Assembly (NCBI GenBank): GCA_028712365.1
Contig: JAQTQE010000013.1
Location: 5,338 to 46,146 of the forward strand
Origin: a bacterium
GTDB taxonomy: Bacteria > CAYTYR01 > UBA6262
Direction: 5' to 3'
DNA length: 40,809 nt
Positions 34,001 to 40,521 of this stretch are shown in pieces. The first letter of the stretch is position 1. Each line of letters begins with the position of its first letter. The position numbers and the translations under genes are program-made. The notes beneath the pieces are model-generated. The model did no database searches, was not told where the DNA came from, and worked only from the letters and a program-made list of their open reading frames with translations.

Positions 34001-34298
34001 TGGCTTTAGCCGCGTCAACATTTTCATACTTAAAAGGCGCTTTGCCAGCCTGGTACACTTCCACCGTCGGCTCCAAATGACACCGTCCAACGCAGCCTTT
34101 ACGTCCGAGATGGATATCAGTCAACTTGCGTTTCTTGATCTCCTCCTCCATTACCTGCCAAACCACTTTCGAACCAGCGGCAATTTCACAAGTAGACATG
34201 CCGATATTGATCCTGGTCGGGGCCAGCCATTTATGGAGATTACCATGAATGGCGTTTTGCCTGGCTTTCGCTAATACCTGTTGCGGGCTATTACTCAT
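31095..34298 (-). CDS. hydB: HydB fused to GltD/NfnB-like NAD(P)H oxidoreductase (set 1)
   Basis: A 1067-residue multidomain flavoprotein. Order: HndB-like thioredoxin-fold region (1-115; Cys37, 69, 73); NuoF core (about 145-480) with RGRGGGGFPTGTKW and CNADEGDPGAFMDRS; [4Fe-4S] ESCGKCTPCREG (485-495); then, in place of the C-terminal two-cluster ferredoxin of HydB, a GltD/NfnB module (560-1000) with the cluster region CQHTCP and CGRVCHHPCESNC, an FAD fold VAVIGSGPAGLSCA (667-680) and an NAD(P)H fold VAVIGGGNAAMDVA (814-827). It ends with RCLRCD. The start has GAGGAG. It should bind FMN, FAD and two nucleotides, so it may couple NADH, NADPH, ferredoxin and H2. Confidence 0.93.
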   Translation of the reverse strand: MSNSPQQVLAKARQNAIHGNLHKWLAPTRINIGMSTCEIAAGSKVVWQVMEEEIKKRKLTDIHLGRKGCVGRCHLEPTVEVYQAGKAPFKYENVDAAKARKIIIDHLVKKNMPCPSKKTGKKLVSKDTLTDKSHFIFSDIDYFNKQKRMALRNCGVIDPENIDDYLAIRGYEALAKVLGEYTPDRVIEEVIKSGLRGRGGGGFPTGTKWRFVADQKAGKKYLICNADEGDPGAFMDRSVIEGDPFSVLEAMAIGGYAVGADQGIVYIRAEYPLAVERLKIAIKQAKKLNLLGKNILGTDFSFDINIVLGAGAFVCGEETALINSIQGERGMPKVKPPFPSTSGLWGQPTLINNVETWANIPVIVLDGYEHFASIGTEKSKGTKVFALAGKVKNTGLVEVPMGTTLGEVIFDIGGGIKEGRKFKTAQTGGPSGGCLPVQYLNTPIDYDSLASAGSIMGSGGLIVMDEKDCMVDVAKFFLEFTQDESCGKCTPCREGTKRMLEILNRITSGQGELSDIDKLESLGETIKKTALCGLGQTAPNPVLSTLRFFRAEYEAHIKERRCPSAVCADLFVSPCQHTCPAHIDIPGFISLIKEGKFKESAEMILQRNPFPSICGRVCHHPCESNCRRGKIEEPVAIMLLKRFAADYTVSDNVKIEKYTGKQLKEKVAVIGSGPAGLSCAYQLAKRGYQVTVFEADRKPGGMLTLGIPEYRLPKEVVKREIKRITDLGVKIKTNTALGKEISLKKLKDQGFKVVYLAIGAWKEAALGIPGTELVGFLGSLNFLKDYNSERIKKMHGAYALMKGKSKIVFTGKKVAVIGGGNAAMDVARTCRRLGADEVHVIYRRTKDAMPAIPEEVEEAEKEGVKFHFLLIPTTIKGQDNQVVSLECAYTRPGEFDLSGRRKPLATEEVFSLPVDIVISAIGGKPDIPEAVKKELGIKDTGALSVDRETLATNVPGVFAGGDLVSGGATVIEAIADGEKAAISIERSFKGEDLRKNRYVIKGQRRIVSDFDPSAEIKEKNRPQQAKVSMVKRLQAFTEVELGYSKKQALEEANRCLRCDRKEEECKP

Positions 34299-34334
34299 TT
34301 ACTCCGCTCCTCTCGTTTGACTCGTAAATTGGGT

Positions 34335-34462
34335 TAGCTTTTTGAATTCGACATAAAATTCTTCATTTTTCTTTTTAAAAAACTGCTTACATGCTGCTGT
34401 GAGTATGCTCGCATTTTTTTATACAGAAAAATATTGGACTATTATGTCTCGGTTCTTAAAAA
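34335..34462 (-). repeat. ~120-bp dispersed repeat, copy B
   Basis: Occupies most of the 164-base gap between the histidine kinase gene and hydB. On the minus strand it matches copy A (17328-17455) from about AGAACNGAGAC to TATGTCGAATTC, with one single-base gap near GAAGAA/GAGGAAA. Its position makes it the leader of the set 1 hydrogenase genes, unless they are read through from rex. Confidence 0.8.
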
Positions 34463-36301
34463 CTAACCCAAACTACGAGTTAGAATAAAAATAAAATTAT
34501 TGCCGTGCTCTTTGGCCTCCACCCAGATCTTGCCATTATGCTTTTCGATAATTTGCCGGGTGATATAAAGACCGATGCCTGTACCCCTGATCTTTTCCGA
34601 ACCTTCCAACCTGGAAAATTTTTTAAATAATTGCTTTTGCTGCTCTTCTTTGATCGGGGTCCCTTCATTATATACACTGACCTTAATATGCTCTTGTTCA
34701 ATAATTCCCTCGATAATGATCTTGGCGCCAGGCTGGCTGTATTTGCAGGCATTGCCCAGCAGGTTGTCACACACGATCAAAAGCAGGTTCTTATCCCCTG
34801 ATAATTCAATTCCCGGCAAGACCAGGCTAGTGACCTGCAGGTTCTTTTCCTGTATTTGTTTTTCAAAATGCGCCAACGCCGGTTTGATAATATCTTCAGC
34901 CAGGTCAGCCGCGGTAGGTTTTATTTCCAGCTCCCCTTTTTCGATCCGGGATAGATCCAGGTAATTCTTGACCATAGTTTCAAAATGGTCCAGGGTCCGG
35001 GCGGCTGAATTCATGGCTTTCTGCTGTTTCTCGTTTAGCGCGCCAAGATATCCTTCCTTCAGGGAATAAATATTCATCACGATAGAACCAAGGATACCCT
35101 TCAACTCGTGGGAAACAAACCCGATCAAATCCAGGTAGCTCTTATTTAAAACGGTCAATTTTTCATTGGTTTCATTAAGATTAGCGTCGCGTTCCTGCAA
35201 TTTCTTAGCCATTTCATTGAATGATTCGGCCAGCTGGTCCAACTCGGTGATCTGCGATTCCGCGGTAATGCGATGATCCAGGTCGCCGGCAGCCAGGGAG
35301 CTGGTCGCCTCAGTCATCCTGGTAAAAGGTTTAGTGATAGTAACATCAAGAATAACCGACAGGATAACCGCCAAGACCGTACCCAGCAGGAGTATACCCA
35401 GGAAAGCCAGCAGGATATTCCGGCGCATATCGTTAAATGGTTTTTCCAAAATGCCGACATATAGAATGCCGATGATCTTCCCGTCGATGTTCCGGATCGG
35501 TTCATAGGCGGTCAGGTACCAGTCTGTCACCACAAAAGCCCGGTCCAGCCAGGACCGGCCACTGCCCACGACATTTTCATACACATTTTCCGAAACCCGG
35601 GTGCCGATAGCCCGTCGTCCCTCATTATCCAGCACATTCGTGGCGATCCGGGTATCATCCAGGAAAATAGTCACTGTCCCGACAGGTTTGCTGTCATATA
35701 ACCTGTTTTCAAAGACATAATCCCTGATCTTATCCACTAAGGTGAAATCGCCATTTATGATCTTACCGCCATAGATTATCTTGGTGACCTGTCCCTGTTC
35801 ATTTAAAAGCGGCCGGGCGTATTCCAGGGCTAACGCCTGTTCCAAAACTTTTTTATCACTGGGTTTAGCTTTAGCCGTAAAACGGACATCGATGCGGGAT
35901 TTTGTCACTAAGGCCGGAGCCAATTTCCACAATTCATCCTTTTCAATTACCCTGGTGCCGCCAATACTTTTACCCAGGGCAGCTTGCCTGGCTATTTCGC
36001 TGGGAACTTTATTCCCTTCATTGGCATTAATAATATAGAGATAATCAAGGCCTAAGCGCGACTTTAATTCTTCCAGGGTGGTGATATACCGGATAACGGA
36101 AAAAGCCTGCTTCATGCTTTCAAGCTCGCCAGCATAGACCATATGGGCCACTTGCAGGTCGTTTTTTACCTGTTGCTGGGTCCGTTCAATAATATCTTTT
36201 TGAATGACATAATAGCCCAGCAGTGAAATAGAAATACCTAAAACTAAAATGACGCTGAGAAAAGAATAGAGGATCTTGGATTTTAAAGTCCTGGTTTTCA
36301 T
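34463..36301 (-). CDS. Sensor histidine kinase with extracytoplasmic Cache-like domain
   Basis: A 612-residue membrane kinase. Helix 1 at about 11-32, a ~255-residue periplasmic part with Cache-type features (GKSIGGTRVIEKDELW; TDWYLTAYEPIRNIDGKIIGILYVGI), helix 2 at about 295-318, HAMP (319-371), short coiled coil, then phospho-acceptor His398 in FVSHELKG, N box CDNLLGNACKYS, and G box RGTGIGLYI (572-580). The ATG overlaps the rex stop (ATGA), so it is cotranslated with rex. Cache domains bind small ligands outside the cell; the ligand is unknown. Its partners are probably the two receivers in the operon. Confidence 0.93.
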   Translation of the reverse strand: MKTRTLKSKILYSFLSVILVLGISISLLGYYVIQKDIIERTQQQVKNDLQVAHMVYAGELESMKQAFSVIRYITTLEELKSRLGLDYLYIINANEGNKVPSEIARQAALGKSIGGTRVIEKDELWKLAPALVTKSRIDVRFTAKAKPSDKKVLEQALALEYARPLLNEQGQVTKIIYGGKIINGDFTLVDKIRDYVFENRLYDSKPVGTVTIFLDDTRIATNVLDNEGRRAIGTRVSENVYENVVGSGRSWLDRAFVVTDWYLTAYEPIRNIDGKIIGILYVGILEKPFNDMRRNILLAFLGILLLGTVLAVILSVILDVTITKPFTRMTEATSSLAAGDLDHRITAESQITELDQLAESFNEMAKKLQERDANLNETNEKLTVLNKSYLDLIGFVSHELKGILGSIVMNIYSLKEGYLGALNEKQQKAMNSAARTLDHFETMVKNYLDLSRIEKGELEIKPTAADLAEDIIKPALAHFEKQIQEKNLQVTSLVLPGIELSGDKNLLLIVCDNLLGNACKYSQPGAKIIIEGIIEQEHIKVSVYNEGTPIKEEQQKQLFKKFSRLEGSEKIRGTGIGLYITRQIIEKHNGKIWVEAKEHGNNFIFILTRSLG

Positions 36302-36933
36302 TGTGTCTGCTTGGCCTTTTCTAAAGCATTGACGTAGTAGATCACATTTTCCAGTTCTAGTTCTATGTTGATATTATTAACGACTGTATCTTCCGCGCCA
36401 CGCAACGTGATCGGAGCAAAATTCAGCACTCCCTTGATCCCCGCTTCCAGCATTTGATCCAGCGCCGACTGGGCCGATGCCTCCGGCACAGCAATAATAC
36501 CTACCTTGATCTGTTGGACTTGCACAAAATCTTTCATTTCTTTGGCCGGTAAAATAGGGATAATTGCTTCTCGATTCAATTTTGTCGGATCGATATCAAA
36601 ACAGGCCACTATTTTCATTCCTTCTTTTTCAAATCCTTTATACTTAAGCAAGGCTTTGCCCATATGACCAGCCCCGACCAGCACTACTTTTTGGATCTCA
36701 TCTTTACCCAGGATGCTATTGATCTTTTCTACTAATTCATCAACCTTATAGCCGCCTTTTTTATTACCGGAAATGCCAAAAATTGAAAAATCTTTGCGCA
36801 CTTGCGAGGAAGTCACTCCTACTGCATCGGCCAGATTATCAGAAAAAACTTTAACAAAACCCAATGATTTAAACCGGTTCAAGGCATTCTTATACCGGGA
36901 AAGCCTAGTCACACAGTTTTTTGTGGTTATCAC
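36298..36933 (-). CDS. rex: Redox-sensing transcriptional repressor Rex
   Basis: Senses the NADH/NAD+ ratio and represses fermentation and hydrogenase genes when NADH is low. The 211 residues have the N-terminal winged helix (RLSRYKNALNRF; VTSSQVRKDFSIFG at 40-53, the DNA-contact helix), Rossmann motif VVLVGAGHMGKALL (83-96) and the C-terminal swap helix. Start is GTG with GGAG seven bases upstream. Its own promoter and operator lie directly upstream. It heads the hydrogenase island and is coupled to the kinase gene. Confidence 0.95.
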   Translation of the reverse strand: MITTKNCVTRLSRYKNALNRFKSLGFVKVFSDNLADAVGVTSSQVRKDFSIFGISGNKKGGYKVDELVEKINSILGKDEIQKVVLVGAGHMGKALLKYKGFEKEGMKIVACFDIDPTKLNREAIIPILPAKEMKDFVQVQQIKVGIIAVPEASAQSALDQMLEAGIKGVLNFAPITLRGAEDTVVNNINIELELENVIYYVNALEKAKQTQ

Positions 36934-36966
36934 TTTAATGCTCCTTTTTTCACAATATCCAATACA

Positions 36967-36995
36967 AAAGTAGCATAATAATATTGCATTGTCAA
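36967..36995 (-). promoter_or_regulatory. Promoter of rex and probably the hydrogenase island
   Basis: TTGACA (36990-36995), 17 bases, TACTTT (36967-36972) on the minus strand, about 34 bases before the rex GTG. A Rex-type operator lies six bases upstream of the -35 box. Confidence 0.75.
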
Positions 36996-37000
36996 GTATT

Positions 37001-37018
37001 TTGTGAAATCATTCACAT
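37001..37018. promoter_or_regulatory. Rex operator
   Basis: TTGTGAAATCATTCACAT matches the Rex consensus TTGTGA-N6-TCACAA in all but the last base. It lies between the [NiFe] operon terminator and the rex promoter. A half site (TTCACAA) also occurs near 36950, just before the rex ribosome site. Rex bound here would probably autoregulate rex and the genes behind it. Confidence 0.85.
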
Positions 37019-37020
37019 TA

Positions 37021-37060
37021 AAAACAAAAAAAATTAAACCCGCCCAAGATCAGTTGGCGC
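37021..37060 (-). terminator. Intrinsic terminator of the [NiFe] operon
   Basis: On the minus strand CGCCAA...TTGGGCG (37041-37059, one bulged G) is followed by GGTTTAA and eight T (37026-37033). The stem lies inside the last codons of the HypC-HydE gene and the stop codon (37034-37036) adjoins the T tract. It separates this operon from the rex promoter. Confidence 0.65.
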
Positions 37061-38335
37061 ACGGCCAATGGATTTCAACAGAGACACTATTTCGGCTATT
37101 TGTTTAGCAATAGTCTCACTTTCGTGAGCACGGTTAGGATAAATTGAGTATAGTTTCCTGTATTCCAATGGGGTAACATTAAGCATTACTGAATTCGCCC
37201 CAGCCAATAATCCTTTACGGCGTGCATTCGGGCTGATCGTTTCCAGGCCAGTGGTAACCACTATATTGGCTTTTTCCGGATCAATAAAACGACACAAAGC
37301 CAGGACTTTTAAAATATTATCTTCCGGTGGCAATGGCAATTGGGCCAATGGGGTTTGCGGGTGAGGGATGCATGGTCCGAAACTGATCATTTCAGAGCTT
37401 AGTTCCTGAGCCAGATAAATATCGTTCAAGATATCATCTCTTGTCTGGCCAGGCAAGCCGATCAATCCTCCGGTTACGATCAAATACCCAAGTTCAGCAG
37501 CGTTCCTGATCACCTGCAGGCGATCCTTTAATTCAGCGCCGGGATGAATTTGCCGATAAATCTGAGGATTAGAAGTTTCAAAACGCATTAACAAGCCCCG
37601 CGCTCCAGCGTTGTATAATTCCTGAAGTTCTTGCTTTTCCATCTCCCCAAAACTGATGAACAGCAAAACCGCGGCGCGTACTTTTATTTCCTTGATAATA
37701 CCTGCCAATTCCCCGGCAGTATAGCCCTTGTCTTCACCGCTTTGTAATACTAAAGCTTTAAATCCGTACTTTTCCACTGCTTCCACGGCTGTCTCAATAA
37801 TTTCTTGGCGGGACATGCGGTAACGCTGTAACCCGCTTACTGTCTCCGCGATCCCACAGTACGCACAATTACTGCCGCAATAATTGGAGATTTCAATAAT
37901 TCCATGGACACAGCAGGCATTCCCATGATATCTCTGGCGCAGGAAATTTGCTGTTTTGTAGAATAACTGTTTGGAAGAATTATCTTCCAAATCCAATAAA
38001 TATATATATTCTTCCCTGGATAAATCTTTCCCAGCGGTCACTTTATCCAGAATATGACCCAGTTTCTGATCCATCCCTTGCTTTTCCAGCTCTACCCGGG
38101 AAAGCCGGACATCCAAGTCCTGCAGTTCAAAGAACAGTTCCCGCCAGGTAGCGAGTATATCTTCTGCCTCCAGCGGTGATATTTTTTCGATAACAAAACC
38201 GCCCTGGGCATAAATATAGTCACCCACAGCCAAATCAGCCAGTTCATTCAGGGCCTTTTTACGTTCACCGAAATAATTGACTGTTACGAACTTATCGTCT
38301 ATAGCTTCTACTTTACCTGGTATCGCGTAACACAT
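37034..38335 (-). CDS. HypC-HydE-like radical SAM fusion
   Basis: The 433-residue protein joins two maturation modules. Residues 1-76 are HypC-like: MCYAIPGKV with the key Cys2, a beta-barrel core, and GFVIEKISPLEAEDILATW. The conserved HypC His (His51 of E. coli) is Gln44 here. After a helical linker (77-125), residues 126-433 are HydE-like: radical SAM motif CGSNCAYC (Cys153, 157, 160), LQSGE (197-201), GLIGLPGQT (290-298), SFGPCIPHPQT (318-328). The CX7CX2C second cluster of the window's HydE is absent. AGGA lies nine bases before the ATG. It ends the [NiFe] operon; no hypD, hypE or hypF is visible. Confidence 0.9.
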   Translation of the reverse strand: MCYAIPGKVEAIDDKFVTVNYFGERKKALNELADLAVGDYIYAQGGFVIEKISPLEAEDILATWRELFFELQDLDVRLSRVELEKQGMDQKLGHILDKVTAGKDLSREEYIYLLDLEDNSSKQLFYKTANFLRQRYHGNACCVHGIIEISNYCGSNCAYCGIAETVSGLQRYRMSRQEIIETAVEAVEKYGFKALVLQSGEDKGYTAGELAGIIKEIKVRAAVLLFISFGEMEKQELQELYNAGARGLLMRFETSNPQIYRQIHPGAELKDRLQVIRNAAELGYLIVTGGLIGLPGQTRDDILNDIYLAQELSSEMISFGPCIPHPQTPLAQLPLPPEDNILKVLALCRFIDPEKANIVVTTGLETISPNARRKGLLAGANSVMLNVTPLEYRKLYSIYPNRAHESETIAKQIAEIVSLLKSIGRAPTDLGRV

Positions 38336-38376
38336 ATAAATTAATCCTTAACTTGTTCTAATCCGCGGAATCTTCT

Positions 38377-38619
38377 TCATTCGCAGTCGAAAGACACTAA
38401 CCGCAATTCTCTCGTCTCACTAGGCTCAATTACCAGTTCAGCCCCAGCCAGTATAGTATCCTTGCCGTGCTCCTGGAAAAAGAACCGCAAGACTTCTTCG
38501 TTTATTTCCGTAAAAGTCCCCAGCCGCAGATAAATCCTGGTGATCCTGACAGCTTTCTGCTCTGCCCCTAATTTAAGCAAATCGGCAAAAACATCTTTCA
38601 CCAAATGCATTTCATGCAC
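38377..38619 (-). CDS. hypA: HypA-like nickel chaperone lacking the zinc domain
   Basis: HypA helps insert nickel into [NiFe] hydrogenase. Starting at GTG (GAGG six bases upstream) it reads MHEMHLV, keeping the nickel-binding His2 and Glu3, and the fold segment VRITRIYLRLGTFTEINEEVLRFFF. HypA is usually about 113 residues with two CxxC zinc pairs; this one stops at 80 in FDCE, where the first CxxC would begin, leaving only one Cys. Neither other frame restores the motif in the 41 bases before the next gene. It may be a true short form, a truncated gene or an assembly error. Confidence 0.75.
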   Translation of the reverse strand: MHEMHLVKDVFADLLKLGAEQKAVRITRIYLRLGTFTEINEEVLRFFFQEHGKDTILAGAELVIEPSETRELRLVSFDCE

Positions 38620-38639
38620 AGCTAACCTCAGTCCACAGG

Positions 38640-38735
38640 TTTTGGGTTAGGAAGTAAGTTTAGTCTAAGGTCTATGGATTTTAGGCTCTAAACTACAAAC
38701 TTCAGACCTACTTCCATACCTACTTCCAAAACTTA
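38640..38735 (+). repeat. GGAAGTA-rich intergenic repeat, copy 2
   Basis: Fills the 113-base gap between the protease gene and hypA. It has GGAAGTAAGTTT (38650-38661) and ACTTCAGACC (38699-38708), as in copy 1 at 4437-4520, then two TACCTACTTCC-like units. The two arms are partly complementary. Nothing promoter-like was recognised. Confidence 0.6.
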
Positions 38736-39212
38736 CACCCTATTTCTATTAATATAACTAACGATCTCATCTGCCGTGATTTTTACTTCCCGGGACAATT
38801 CCTCTTTATGTTCCAGGCTTTTTGGTTGGATCCCGATCATGACTGCCTTAGCTCCGGTATCATGCAGTAATAAATGATATACTACTTTTAGCGGTATAGC
38901 ATGAGTACTTAACGCAGCTTCCGGGATATTCTCCTGGTCGATCACTCGTGCATCCCCCGGTATCCCCTGGAAATCAGCAGCATCAATAAAAATAAGTTTG
39001 ACTGGATGCAAGTCAATGATCTGCTCAATAACATTTTCCGGGGTATAGCCGGCATTAACTATCTTAAGCTGATCTGAAGACTGCAGCAAGAGTCCGATAT
39101 ACGGGCCTACCCCGTCATCAGCACGGAGAGTATTACCGATAGTAATGATGACATTAACACCAGGGATGGTCGTTAAGGCAGAGCAGACTTCAGCGGTTAA
39201 CGTATTTGACAT
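38733..39212 (-). CDS. [NiFe]-hydrogenase maturation endopeptidase (HycI/HyaD family)
   Basis: Trims the C-terminal tail of the large subunit after nickel insertion. The 159-residue protein shows the metal-site motifs ITIGNTLRADDGVG (24-37), FIDAADFQG and STHAIPLKVV, with the conserved Asp and His residues. Its start overlaps the large subunit gene by 23 bases and has no strong ribosome site, so translation is probably coupled. Its expected substrate, a tail after DPCISCSAH, is present in the neighbouring large subunit. Confidence 0.92.
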   Translation of the reverse strand: MSNTLTAEVCSALTTIPGVNVIITIGNTLRADDGVGPYIGLLLQSSDQLKIVNAGYTPENVIEQIIDLHPVKLIFIDAADFQGIPGDARVIDQENIPEAALSTHAIPLKVVYHLLLHDTGAKAVMIGIQPKSLEHKEELSREVKITADEIVSYINRNRV

Positions 39213-40521
39213 TTAAAAAGTGTGCAGAGCAGGAAATACAAGGATCATAAGCGCGGACCAACATTTCCATCATGAGGGTGATCTCTTCTTCGGTCTTATT
39301 CAGGATTTCCGGCACGAGTTTCTGCATATCTCTTTCTATATTATTGCAATTTTGGCTTGTGGGAATAATGCAATTAGCGTTTACTATCTTGCCGGCATTG
39401 TCAATTTCATAATTATGGAAAAGTATGCCCCGCGGTACTTCTACCGCGCCGACACCATTACCAGCCTTGACCGGAATAGTGCCTTTTTCATTCAAGCCGA
39501 CTACGATCGCTTCTTCCTGTTTTACCCCGTGTTCCTTGAAATATTCCAGGATAGCGATAGAATCTTCCAGGCAGTGCACGCATTCCACGGCTTGCGCCAC
39601 AGTGTTCAAGAAAGAATTGGTACAGCCTGGTTTTATCTTCAAGAATTCAGCGGCTTTTTTAGCCTTGGGATGCAGTTTAACATAATTCAAGTTTAGCCTG
39701 GCCAGGGCGCCGACCATATATGAATCACGGCTGGCTTTGGCATGTTTAGCTGAAGAGTGCGTGACCACAAACTCGTTGGTCAGCTGGCGGTAATCTTTTT
39801 TATTAAAGCGCAACCCGTCAGTAGACCCCAGCTCGCCTTCCAAAAGCGGATATTCATCGGTGTCATTGACCAAGGCTACATATTCTGTCGGCCGGGAAAA
39901 TTCAGGGAACTTTAAAGCTCCCAGTAATTCGATGGTGGCTTCCATATCCGGTTGCAGGCCTTTTAGTACCTCCAGCATGGCCTCCAAGTCTTTAGGCTGC
40001 GGTAGTTTGGTAAACCCGCCCACGATCGCAGAGATCGGATGGATATGCCGCCCCACCAATATATCACAAACATCATTGCAGTTCTTTTTCATGCGCAGAG
40101 CGCGTCGCACTACCGTATTATGAGTATCGATCAGGGGTACAAAACTTTTCACCCCTAATAGGTCAGGGGCTACCAGTAAATAAATATGCAGGAGATGGCT
40201 ATCAAGCATTTCCAAGTGTAACAAAAGCTTACGCAGTTTTTTGGTTTGTCCACTAGGAATAAAATCGAGCGCATTTTCGGCCGCCTGGATCGACGCCAAG
40301 GTATGACCGCAGGCGCAAATACCGCAAATACGGGAAGTAATATGCTGAGCTTCGAAAATTGACCGGCCACGCAGCATACCTTCAAAAAACCGGGGAGATT
40401 CAACAATATCCAGTCGGCATTCTTCCATTCGGCCATCCTTGACATTGACCACGATATTGCCATGGCCTTCCACCCTGGTTAAATATTCAACATTGACTTT
40501 AACGTTCTTACTTGCGCTCAT
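39190..40521 (-). CDS. [NiFe]-hydrogenase large subunit, group 3-like
   Basis: Catalytic subunit holding the NiFe(CN)2CO site. The 443-residue protein has TRVEGHGNIVVNV (15-27), the N-terminal ligand motif RICGICACGH (64-73) and the C-terminal DPCISCSAH followed by a nine-residue tail (FLNVKYVNR) to be cut by the protease. Size and motifs fit cytoplasmic group 3 enzymes (3b/3c type) rather than membrane-bound ones. GAGG lies seven bases before the ATG. It overlaps the small subunit gene by 14 bases. The physiological partner (NADPH, F420 or heterodisulfide reductase) would be encoded beyond the right edge. Confidence 0.94.
   Translation of the reverse strand: MSASKNVKVNVEYLTRVEGHGNIVVNVKDGRMEECRLDIVESPRFFEGMLRGRSIFEAQHITSRICGICACGHTLASIQAAENALDFIPSGQTKKLRKLLLHLEMLDSHLLHIYLLVAPDLLGVKSFVPLIDTHNTVVRRALRMKKNCNDVCDILVGRHIHPISAIVGGFTKLPQPKDLEAMLEVLKGLQPDMEATIELLGALKFPEFSRPTEYVALVNDTDEYPLLEGELGSTDGLRFNKKDYRQLTNEFVVTHSSAKHAKASRDSYMVGALARLNLNYVKLHPKAKKAAEFLKIKPGCTNSFLNTVAQAVECVHCLEDSIAILEYFKEHGVKQEEAIVVGLNEKGTIPVKAGNGVGAVEVPRGILFHNYEIDNAGKIVNANCIIPTSQNCNNIERDMQKLVPEILNKTEEEITLMMEMLVRAYDPCISCSAHFLNVKYVNR

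Noticed and set aside
38377-38382. TGA recoding that would extend HypA
   Set aside because: Reading through the stop does not produce CxxC motifs, and other genes here end normally at TGA (rnfD, rex, hydB).
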